Below, piece by piece: positions 56,264-64,000 of a stretch of 64,000 bases of DNA. Location of the stretch: NCBI RefSeq assembly GCF_036503815.1, contig NZ_AP027764.1, positions 4,712,001 to 4,776,000 of the forward strand, read 5' to 3'. Position 1 is the first letter of the stretch, and the number at the start of each line of letters is the position of its first letter. The stretch is from Escherichia coli (GTDB lineage Bacteria > Pseudomonadota > Gammaproteobacteria > Enterobacterales > Enterobacteriaceae). The position numbers were made by a program, and so were the translations under genes. The notes under the pieces were generated by a model that was not told where the DNA came from, ran no database searches, and saw only the letters and a list, made by a program, of their open reading frames with translations.

Positions 56264-59200
56264 ATGCAGGTCAGCAGAAGGCAGTTCTTTAAGATCTGCG
56301 CTGGCGGTATGGCAGGCACCACGGCAGCGGCACTGGGTTTTGCACCCAGCGTAGCACTCGCGGAAACCCGGCAGTATAAACTGCTGCGCACCCGCGAAAC
56401 CCGTAATACCTGCACCTATTGTTCCGTAGGCTGTGGGCTGTTGATGTACAGCCTCGGTGACGGAGCAAAAAACGCCAAAGCATCTATCTTCCATATCGAA
56501 GGTGACCCGGATCACCCGGTCAACCGCGGTGCACTTTGTCCGAAAGGCGCTGGCCTGGTGGATTTCATCCACTCCGAAAGCCGTCTGAAGTTTCCGGAAT
56601 ACCGTGCGCCAGGTTCTGATAAATGGCAGCAAATCAGTTGGGAAGAGGCGTTTGATCGCATTGCCAAACTGATGAAAGAAGACCGCGATGCTAACTACAT
56701 TGCGCAAAACGCCGAAGGCGTGACTGTTAACCGCTGGCTCTCCACCGGGATGTTGTGTGCTTCCGCGTCGAGTAACGAAACCGGCTATTTAACGCAAAAA
56801 TTCTCCCGCGCGCTGGGTATGCTCGCGGTCGACAACCAGGCGCGTGTCTGACACGGACCAACGGTAGCAAGTCTTGCTCCAACATTTGGTCGCGGTGCGA
56901 TGACCAACCACTGGGTCGACATCAAGAACGCCAACCTCGTCGTGGTGATGGGCGGTAACGCCGCTGAAGCACACCCGGTCGGGTTCCGCTGGGCGATGGA
57001 AGCCAAAATTCACAACGGCGCGAAGCTGATTGTGATCGATCCTCGCTTTACGCGTACGGCGGCGGTGGCTGACTACTATGCCCCTATTCGTTCCGGTACT
57101 GACATTGCTTTCCTGTCAGGCGTATTGCTGTACCTGCTGAACAATGAAAAATTCAACCGCGAATACACCGAAGCCTATACCAACGCCAGCCTGATCGTGC
57201 GTGAGGATTACGGCTTTGAAGATGGCCTGTTCACCGGCTACGACGCGGAAAAACGCAAGTACGATAAATCCTCCTGGACTTACGAACTGGACGAAAACGG
57301 CTTCGCCAAACGCGATACCACGCTGCAACATCCGCGCTGCGTGTGGAACTTGCTGAAACAGCACGTTTCCCGTTATACGCCAGATGTGGTTGAAAACATC
57401 TGTGGTACGCCGAAAGACGCGTTCCTGAAAGTCTGCGAATACATCGCAGAGACCAGTGCTCACGATAAAACTGCCTCGTTCCTTTACGCGCTCGGCTGGA
57501 CGCAACACTCCGTTGGCGCGCAGAACATTCGTACGATGGCGATGATCCAGCTACTGCTCGGCAATATGGGGATGGCAGGCGGCGGCGTTAACGCCCTGCG
57601 CGGTCACTCCAACATTCAGGGGCTGACGGACCTGGGGCTGCTGTCGCAGAGCCTGCCAGGTTACATGACGCTGCCAAGCGAGAAGCAGACCGATCTGCAA
57701 ACCTACCTTGCCGCCAATACGCCGAAACCGCTGCTGGAAGGCCAGGTTAACTACTGGGGCAATTACCCGAAATTCTTCGTCTCCATGATGAAGGCCTTCT
57801 TTGGTGATAAAGCGACGGCAGAAAACAGCTGGGGCTTTGACTGGTTGCCGAAGTGGGATAAAGGCTACGACGTCCTGCAATACTTCGAGATGATGAAAGA
57901 GGGCAAGGTCAATGGCTATATCTGCCAGGGCTTTAACCCTGTTGCCTCATTCCCGAACAAAAACAAAGTGATCGGTTGTCTGTCGAAACTGAAGTTCCTC
58001 GTCACTATCGACCCGCTGAACACTGAAACCTCTAACTTCTGGCAGAACCACGGTGAGCTGAACGAAGTGGACTCGTCGAAGATCCAGACCGAAGTGTTCC
58101 GTCTGCCATCGACCTGCTTCGCGGAAGAGAACGGTTCAATCGTTAACTCCGGTCGCTGGTTGCAGTGGCACTGGAAAGGTGCGGACGCCCCGGGGATTGC
58201 GCTGACTGATGGCGAGATCCTCTCTGGTATCTTCCTGCGCTTGCGCAAGATGTACGCCGAACAGGGTGGCGCGAACCCGGACCAAGTGCTGAACATGACC
58301 TGGAACTACGCCATCCCGCATGAGCCGAAGTCGGAAGAAGTGGCGATGGAGAGCAACGGTAAGGCGCTGGCCGATATTACCGATCCGGCAACCGGTGCGG
58401 TTATCGTCAAGAAAGGCCAACAACTTAGCTCGTTCGCTCAACTGCGCGATGACGGCACCACCTCCTGTGGCTGCTGGATTTTCGCCGGTAGCTGGACGCC
58501 GGAAGGCAACCAGATGGCGCGTCGTGATAACGCCGATCCGTCTGGCCTCGGTAACACGCTGGGCTGGGCATGGGCATGGCCGCTTAACCGCCGCATTCTG
58601 TATAACCGCGCCTCCGCAGATCCGCAGGGTAACCCGTGGGATCCGAAGCGTCAGTTGCTGAAATGGGACGGCACCAAATGGACCGGCTGGGATATTCCGG
58701 ACTACAGCGCAGCGCCTCCGGGCAGTGGCGTCGGGCCGTTTATCATGCAGCAGGAAGGCATGGGGCGTCTGTTTGCCCTCGATAAGATGGCGGAAGGTCC
58801 GTTCCCGGAACACTACGAGCCGTTTGAAACGCCGCTGGGAACTAACCCACTGCATCCAAACGTTATCTCGAACCCGGCTGCGCGAATCTTTAAAGACGAT
58901 GCCGAAGCATTGGGTAAAGCCGATAAGTTCCCGTATGTCGGAACCACCTATCGTCTGACCGAGCACTTCCACTACTGGACCAAACACGCGCTGTTGAATG
59001 CGATTTTGCAGCCAGAGCAGTTTGTGGAAATCGGGGAGTCGTTGGCGAATAAACTTGGCATTGCCCAGGGCGATACCGTGAAAGTCTCCTCCAACCGTGG
59101 CTATATCAAAGCCAAAGCGGTGGTGACCAAACGTATTCGCACGCTGAAAGCGAATGGCAAAGATATCGATACCATCGGTATTCCGATTCACTGGGGCTAT

Positions 59201-59314
59201 GAAGGTGTTGCGAAAAAAGGCTTTATTGCCAACACGTTAACGCCATTCGTCGGTGATGCGAACACGCAGACGCCGGAGTTTAAGTCCTTCCTTGTGAATG
59301 TGGAAAAGGTGTAA
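56264..59314 (+). CDS. fdoG: Formate dehydrogenase-O major subunit FdoG, selenocysteine protein
   Basis: Catalytic subunit of the periplasm-facing formate:quinone oxidoreductase; 1016 aa when the in-frame UGA at 56849-56851 is read as selenocysteine (residue 196, between NQARV and HGPTV). Twin-arginine signal SRRQFFKICAGG; [4Fe-4S] ligands in CTYCSVGCG; bis-MGD cofactor domain throughout. A SECIS hairpin follows the UGA. A conventional gene caller splits it in two. Forms FdoGHI with the next genes. Confidence 0.98.
56849..56890 (+). promoter_or_regulatory. UGA selenocysteine codon and bacterial SECIS
   Basis: The stretch right after the UGA can fold with an apical GCA-AGTCT-TGC hairpin, carrying the GU-rich loop recognised by SelB, as in fdhF and fdnG. 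The hairpin is seen; recoding is established for this gene. Confidence 0.92.
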
Positions 59315-59326
59315 CGGAGACGACAT

Positions 59327-60229
59327 ATGGCTTATCAATCTCAAGATATCATTCGTCGTTCCGCGACTAACGGTCTGACCCCCGCGCCTCAGGCGCGGGA
59401 CTTCCAGGAAGAAGTGGCGAAACTCATCGACGTCACCACCTGTATCGGCTGTAAAGCCTGTCAGGTGGCGTGTTCAGAGTGGAACGACATTCGCGATACC
59501 GTCGGCAATAACATTGGGGTGTACGACAACCCCAATGATTTAAGCGCCAAATCGTGGACGGTGATGCGCTTCTCGGAAGTGGAGCAGAACGACAAACTGG
59601 AATGGCTGATCCGTAAAGACGGCTGTATGCACTGTTCCGATCCAGGCTGCCTGAAAGCGTGTCCGGCGGAAGGGGCAATTATTCAGTATGCCAACGGTAT
59701 CGTCGACTTCCAGTCTGAGCAGTGCATTGGTTGCGGTTATTGCATTGCGGGCTGTCCGTTCGACATTCCGCGCCTCAACCCGGAAGACAACCGCGTTTAC
59801 AAATGTACGCTGTGCGTTGACCGCGTGGTGGTTGGGCAAGAACCGGCCTGTGTGAAAACCTGCCCGACGGGTGCGATTCACTTCGGTACGAAAGAGTCGA
59901 TGAAAACGCTGGCGAGCGAGCGCGTGGCTGAGCTGAAAACCCGTGGTTACGACAATGCGGGTCTGTACGATCCGGCAGGCGTGGGTGGTACACACGTTAT
60001 GTACGTGCTGCACCATGCTGACAAGCCGAATCTGTATCATGGCTTGCCGGAGAACCCGGAAATCAGCGAAACCGTGAAATTCTGGAAAGGCATCTGGAAA
60101 CCGCTCGCAGCTGTTGGCTTTGCGGCTACCTTCGCAGCCAGTATCTTCCACTACGTGGGTGTCGGTCCGAACCGTGCGGATGAGGAAGAGAATAATCTGC
60201 ACGAAGAGAAAGACGAGGAGCGCAAATGA
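59327..60229 (+). CDS. fdoH: Formate dehydrogenase-O iron-sulfur subunit FdoH
   Basis: 300 aa electron-transfer subunit with four [4Fe-4S] motifs: [35 protein letters not shown] and CTLCVDRVV...CVKTC. A C-terminal membrane helix (about 258-280, [18 protein letters not shown]) anchors it. It passes electrons from FdoG to FdoI. Its stop overlaps the fdoI ATG. Confidence 0.98.
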
Positions 60230-60861
60230 AACGACGTGACACCATCGTGCGCTACACCGCGCCGGAACGTATCAACCACTGGATCACCGCCTTCTGCTTC
60301 ATCCTGGCGGCGGTGAGCGGGCTGGGCTTTTTGTTCCCTTCCTTCAACTGGTTGATGCAAATCATGGGCACACCGCAGCTGGCGCGCATTCTGCACCCGT
60401 TTGTCGGCGTGGTTATGTTTGCCTCGTTCATCATCATGTTTTTCCGTTACTGGCATCACAACCTAATCAATCGGGATGATATCTTTTGGGCGAAGAATAT
60501 TCGTAAGATCGTCGTCAACGAGGAAGTAGGTGACACCGGGCGTTATAACTTCGGTCAGAAATGCGTTTTCTGGGCGGCGATTATTTTCCTGGTCCTGCTG
60601 CTGGTGAGCGGTGTGATTATCTGGCGTCCTTATTTTGCGCCTGCTTTCTCAATCCCGGTGATCCGATTCGCGTTAATGCTGCATTCATTTGCCGCAGTGG
60701 CGTTAATTGTGGTTATCATGGTGCATATCTACGCCGCCCTTTGGGTGAAAGGCACGATTACCGCCATGGTGGAAGGATGGGTTACCAGCGCCTGGGCGAA
60801 GAAACATCACCCGCGCTGGTACCGTGAGGTCCGCAAGACAACGGAAAAGAAAGCTGAATGA
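60226..60861 (+). CDS. fdoI: Formate dehydrogenase-O cytochrome b556 subunit FdoI
   Basis: 211 aa inner-membrane dihaem cytochrome with four helices (about 17-40, 52-72, 112-135, 150-172). Haem ligand His residues include NHWITAF, HPFVGVV and [20 protein letters not shown]. Transfers electrons to the quinone pool. ATGA overlaps at both ends show translational coupling. Confidence 0.98.
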
Positions 60862-61787
60862 GTATTCGCATAATCCCGCAAGATGAGCTGGGTTCGAGCG
60901 AGAAACGTACGGCGGATATGATTCCGCCGTTATTGTTCCCTCGGCTCAAAAATTTATACAACCGCCGCGCTGAACGTCTGCGCGAGCTGGCAGAAAATAA
61001 TCCGCTGGGTGATTATCTGCGCTTTGCTGCGCTTATCGCCCACGCCCAGGAAGTGGTGCTGTACGACCATCCGCTGGAGATGGATCTGACCGCGCGCATT
61101 AAAGAAGCCAGCGCACAAGGCAAGCCACCGCTGGATATTCACGTTTTGCCGCGTGATAAGCACTGGCAAAAGCTGCTGATGGCAATGATTGCTGAGCTGA
61201 AACCTGAAATGAGCGGCCCGGCGCTGGCAGTGATTGAGAATCTGGAGAAGGCATCAAGCCAGGAGCTGGAAGATATGGCCAGCGCGCTGTTCGCCTCTGA
61301 TTTCTCGTCCGTCAGCAGCGATAAAGCGCCGTTTATCTGGGCCGCACTGTCGCTCTACTGGGCGCAGATGGCCAATCTGATCCCCGGCAAAGCCCGCGCT
61401 GAATACGGCGAACAACGTCAATATTGCCCGGTTTGTGGTTCTATGCCGGTGTCCAGTATGGTGCAAATTGGCACCACTCAGGGTCTGCGTTACCTGCACT
61501 GCAACCTGTGTGAAACTGAATGGCACGTAGTGCGCGTAAAATGCAGCAACTGTGAACAGAGCGGCAAACTGCATTACTGGTCGCTGGATGACGAACAGGC
61601 CGCGATTAAAGCCGAAAGCTGCGATGACTGTGGCACTTACCTGAAGATTCTTTATCAGGAAAAAGAGCCGAAAGTTGAAGCCGTGGCAGATGACCTCGCC
61701 TCTCTGGTACTGGATGCGCGAATGGAGCAAGAAGGCTACGCCCGCAGTTCCATTAACCCGTTCCTGTTTCCGGGTGAAGGGGAGTAA
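60858..61787 (+). CDS. fdhE: Formate dehydrogenase accessory protein FdhE
   Basis: 309 aa cytoplasmic protein needed for active respiratory formate dehydrogenases; binds the catalytic subunit. The C-terminal half has four rubredoxin-like CxxC pairs: YCPVCGSMP, HCNLCETEW, KCSNCEQSG and SCDDCGTYL, which bind iron. Last gene of fdoGHI-fdhE. Confidence 0.98.
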   Translation: MSIRIIPQDELGSSEKRTADMIPPLLFPRLKNLYNRRAERLRELAENNPLGDYLRFAALIAHAQEVVLYDHPLEMDLTARIKEASAQGKPPLDIHVLPRDKHWQKLLMAMIAELKPEMSGPALAVIENLEKASSQELEDMASALFASDFSSVSSDKAPFIWAALSLYWAQMANLIPGKARAEYGEQRQYCPVCGSMPVSSMVQIGTTQGLRYLHCNLCETEWHVVRVKCSNCEQSGKLHYWSLDDEQAAIKAESCDDCGTYLKILYQEKEPKVEAVADDLASLVLDARMEQEGYARSSINPFLFPGEGE

Positions 61788-61800
61788 TCTCTGACGTTTT

Positions 61801-61822
61801 CCGGGTGGCGCAGGTCGCCCGG
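61801..61822 (+). terminator. Hairpin after fdhE
   Basis: CCGGGTG-GCGCAGGT-CGCCCGG, a 7-bp stem with one G-T pair, 13 bp after the fdhE stop. No T-run follows, so it may be a weak or processing site. Confidence 0.5.
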
Positions 61823-61875
61823 ATTACAGCTCATAGGGTGTGACGATACCTGCTATTCCCGCAAAATCTCTCGTA

Positions 61876-61919
61876 TTTTGCGAGGCGTTTTCCAGATATG
61901 ATGTAACAGTTGCAGTTAT
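61876..61919. repeat. Direct repeat, left copy (flanks yiiF)
   Basis: Starts TTTTGCGAGGCGTTTTCCAG and continues to GTTGCAGTTAT. About 36 of 44 positions match the copy at 62315-62358. It lies downstream of yiiF. Confidence 0.75.
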
Positions 61920-62001
61920 TATAAGTTCAAGTAAAACAGTCTTGTATTAATACCAGAATAAGGGCATCTGTTTTTTATATTCAAGAATGAAAAAATTTTT
62001 G

Positions 62002-62220
62002 TCATTCCTTATGCTCCTGACACTCATCATCAACACCAACTACCTCTTCCCTTTGCCTCCCGCCTTTTGCCTTACGCACCGGAAATTGCTGACGTTCCAG
62101 ATATTGCTCCACCGCTTCGCGTAAAATTGCAGATCGTGAAACCTTACGCCAGCCCCTAAGCTTGTTCAGCCGTTTAATTGCCTCTTCTGATAAATGAAGA
62201 AAAACCGTATTCATCGTCAT
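62002..62220 (-). CDS. yiiF: Ribbon-helix-helix (CopG-type) regulator, YiiF/YiiE family
   Basis: 72 aa from the ATG at 62220 (MTMNTVFLHLSEEAIKRLNK), with AGGTGG 6 nt upstream; a GTG three codons earlier overlaps that site. N-terminal strand and two helices (SRSAILREAVEQYLER) fit the CopG/Arc DNA-binding fold; the tail is acidic. K-12 has two adjacent genes of this kind next to fdhE, yiiF and yiiE; position fits yiiF, but the N-terminal sequence and length also fit yiiE. Only one copy is in the window. Function unknown; no toxin partner seen. Confidence 0.8.
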   Translation of the reverse strand: MTMNTVFLHLSEEAIKRLNKLRGWRKVSRSAILREAVEQYLERQQFPVRKAKGGRQREEVVGVDDECQEHKE

Positions 62221-62314
62221 TCCAACCACCTAACATATATTACTCATTAATGTATGTGCGAAAATTACGCCGAAAAATCATTTAAAAAAAGCGGATTTTT
62301 GCATGCTGTTTTGT

Positions 62315-62358
62315 TTTTGCGAGACGTTTTCCAGAAATAATAAGAACGTTGCAGTTGT
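62315..62358. repeat. Direct repeat, right copy (flanks yiiF)
   Basis: TTTTGCGAGACGTTTTCCAG onward to GTTGCAGTTGTT; same direction as the copy at 61876-61919 and 439 bp away. It sits in the yiiF promoter region, about 95 bp upstream of its start, and could be an operator. Confidence 0.75.
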
Positions 62359-62543
62359 TTCATTTGTTAATCAAAAATGGTTTGGTTATCGCCCAGGATG
62401 AGATATGGGTGCTATAAATATATTATATTCAGGGATATTTATTTTTTGATTGGGTCTTCATTTGCATAATCTGAATGGTGTACCCGAAAAACGTCAGCAT
62501 CCTAACAGCACCAGGATTTAAGGTGAAATTTAACATCCATCAC

Positions 62544-62573
62544 AGACCGGTCAATGCTGCCACCAACCGGTCT
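62544..62573. repeat. Inverted repeat, terminator-like
   Basis: AGACCGGT and ACCGGTCT are perfect 8-bp arms around a 14-base loop, followed on the plus strand by TTTACTT. No gene ends next to it. It lies in the 694-bp non-coding stretch 62221-62914. Confidence 0.6.
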
Positions 62574-62744
62574 TTACTTGCTCGTCGTTATAATTATGTG
62601 GGTAACAGTTCGGGAAACAAGGAATTCCTTCCGGAACACCCCGGTATCATCCGATAGCATTGACGTCAATCATCAGCGCGACGGTGAGTTTTTTTAATCG
62701 AATCATAGGATGGTAACGTTAAGCACGATTACGGGTCATAGTAA

Positions 62745-62785
62745 AACTCCTGAGCAGGCGGCACTATGCCGCTTTCACAGGAGTT
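62745..62785. repeat. Strong nested inverted repeat
   Basis: Outer arms AACTCCTG and CAGGAGTT and inner arms GCGGC and GCCGC give a long stem. On the minus strand it is followed by TTTTACTATG, so it may terminate the phosphatase gene, which ends 130 bp upstream on that strand. Between 62221 and 62914 I see no convincing ORF. Confidence 0.65.
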
Positions 62786-62914
62786 CTGAATGCTGGTGCT
62801 TTCTGTATGGCATAACCATGCCCCTCGCGGCTAAGTGCCTGCACACTTCTCTCTTTGTATGTCATTTTTGCAATGCATTGGCCGAATTCTGGTAATTCAA
62901 ATGAGTTTTACTCT

Positions 62915-64000
62915 TCAGACTCCCATCCCTACGGTATACGAGTTAGATTCATGAATGAAATCGACATTTTTAAAAAACGAATCTTGTAAAACATCCGTGT
63001 TGATATTACCTTGCAACCCAACATTAAATTTGTTAGAGAGATGAAGAACTCGAATATCAAAAAGGTCTTTTAACATCATTAATTCTTCAGCTGTTAATGA
63101 CTCGCAACTAAAATATCCCTGTTGATCAAAAAGGTTTTCAATTTCTCCACCATCGGCGAGGCGTTTTTCAATGAGTGTTTGCAACATCGAGTTGCCAAGG
63201 ACAATGGATATCGTGCGATCTTTCGCAGATTTACACCCCATCACAACGGCAACATTCGTATCCCCCTCTGGGGTTTCATTTAACGCTGTTGCTAAAATGG
63301 TGGTCAAACACGCAAACGGTACTGTATTTCTTTCGTGGTTTAACTTATCTACCAATTCATTCCATTTATCAAAAACCGGCCGATATTTTGTTTGTACAGA
63401 ATTACCCATGTGGTTAAATAATCCAGCCATACGCTTTTTTATCATCTCGATATCCGGCGAGTCAGAAATACTTTTCGCATAATACGGGCCTGATGATGTT
63501 GCATACATTAAAGCAGCGCCCACACCTGTCACCATGATAGGTGCAACCACGGTTTTGGCAAAGGCGACGCTGCGATGGCTATGCGCTTCACAGTCTAAAG
63601 GAATATATTCCACTGGCTGCGGTAAATCCTGGCATGCCTCCCTCATCATTGCGGTATGTTTTACAAACAACGGTTTTTCATTGCCAAAAAAAACTTTCTG
63701 CTTAATTGCGCTAAGAAAACGCAAATCAAAAATGATTGTTTTTGGTTTATTATTTTTTGGCACATTTCCCATTATCCCGCTAAGAACCTTCCTTGCTGCA
63801 TGGAGATTTTTTTGCACAGCACATAACACAATTGACGAAGCCTTCTCTACTTCGTTATTGATTTTAATTTTAAAATCTGCATGATATACGTTGACGGGCA
63901 ATGCAAGTATATCTGGCCCTACATCTTTGGCTGAGTATTTATTTGTGATCGACGGCCGTGAATCCACGAGAAAACTTAGCCGCAAATTATGCTCTATATT
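62915..64000 (-). CDS. SopB/IpgD- or INPP4-like inositide phosphatase, C-terminal part (cut by window edge)
   Basis: 361 residues are visible; the frame stays open to the edge (NIEHNLRLSFLV...), so the TTG at 63985 is not a true start and the N-terminus is missing. The key feature is the Cys-X5-Arg loop MGCKSAKDRTISI (Cys codon 63233-63235), 106 residues from the C-terminus. CKSAKDRT is the loop of animal inositol polyphosphate 4-phosphatases; Salmonella SopB and Shigella IpgD have CKSGKDRT, with the Cys about 100 residues from their end. It probably removes phosphate from inositol phosphates or phosphoinositides, possibly in a host cell. DNA is AT-richer than the fdo operon, suggesting transfer. 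No secretion signal can be judged. Confidence 0.8.
   Translation of the reverse strand, partial: NIEHNLRLSFLVDSRPSITNKYSAKDVGPDILALPVNVYHADFKIKINNEVEKASSIVLCAVQKNLHAARKVLSGIMGNVPKNNKPKTIIFDLRFLSAIKQKVFFGNEKPLFVKHTAMMREACQDLPQPVEYIPLDCEAHSHRSVAFAKTVVAPIMVTGVGAALMYATSSGPYYAKSISDSPDIEMIKKRMAGLFNHMGNSVQTKYRPVFDKWNELVDKLNHERNTVPFACLTTILATALNETPEGDTNVAVVMGCKSAKDRTISIVLGNSMLQTLIEKRLADGGEIENLFDQQGYFSCESLTAEELMMLKDLFDIRVLHLSNKFNVGLQGNINTDVLQDSFFKNVDFIHESNSYTVGMGV

Noticed and set aside
62475..62657. 60-codon ORF on the plus strand
   Set aside because: No ribosome-binding site, no recognisable sequence; lies across an inverted repeat.
62647..62706. 19-codon minus-strand ORF (MIRLKKLTVALMIDVNAIG) as a leader peptide or toxin
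   Set aside because: It has a hydrophobic-basic look, but no clear ribosome-binding site and no partner; too short to support.
63961..64000. TTG at 63985 as start of the phosphatase gene
   Set aside because: The frame stays open to the window edge (NIEHN precedes it) and the family has a long N-terminus, so the gene is cut rather than starting there.

Overview
The window is enterobacterial chromosome, very close to Escherichia coli. It runs in the opposite orientation to the usual K-12 map and covers katG to yiiF (about 88.5-90 min in K-12 terms). Nearly every housekeeping protein matches what I remember of K-12 almost residue for residue (HslU, TpiA, PfkA, SodA, CpxR, RhaA). A few differ clearly, above all the Gln-rich linker of FtsN. 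This fits E. coli or a near sister lineage such as a cryptic clade; I cannot fix the species from sequence alone.

Layout. 1-9100: start of katG (cut by the window edge) and the methionine regulon (metF, metL, metB, metJ) with two clear tandem met-box operators. Between metF and metL lie two genes I do not recall in K-12: a secreted 5'-nucleotidase with a perfect CRP site upstream, and a protein with two zinc ribbons, the second like that of IS1 InsA. 9100-19400: yiiX, rpmE, priA, cytR, ftsN, hslVU (sigma-32 promoter over the ftsN stop), menA, rraA, an orphan membrane protein, and zapB. 19800-29200: glpFKX, fpr, uspD, yiiS, yiiR, yiiQ, tpiA, cdh, sbp. 29500-37200: pfkA, fieF, cpxP with the 3'UTR small RNA CpxQ, cpxRA, yiiM, kdgT, sodA. 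37500-44530: the L-rhamnose regulon (rhaT, rhaR, rhaS, rhaBAD, rhaM). 44569-50922: an outer-membrane porin not expected in K-12, then the frv PTS/peptidase cluster, whose regulator gene frvR has lost its 3' end.

50821-54936 is the most unusual part. A two-gene operon encodes an HSP90-family ATPase and a large TPR-type protein, preceded by a five-codon leader ORF. It sits exactly where the end of frvR and yiiG are expected, and the TPR gene ends antisense to the remaining frvR. 55234-61787 is the aerobic formate dehydrogenase set (fdhD; fdoG with an in-frame UGA selenocysteine codon and SECIS; fdoH, fdoI, fdhE).

61788-64000 is AT-richer and looks acquired: a ribbon-helix-helix regulator flanked by imperfect 44-bp direct repeats, a non-coding stretch with two strong inverted repeats, and, at the edge, the C-terminal part of a phosphatase with the CKSAKDRT active-site loop, like animal inositol polyphosphate 4-phosphatases and the Salmonella/Shigella effectors SopB/IpgD.

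The islands of unexpected genes (metF-metL, rraA-zapB, rhaM-frvA, frvR-fdhD, beyond yiiF) sit in a conserved backbone. REP/BIME elements occur in several intergenic gaps. I saw no CRISPR array, tRNA, rRNA or complete insertion sequence. Gene lengths, residues and gene order attributed to K-12 are from memory.
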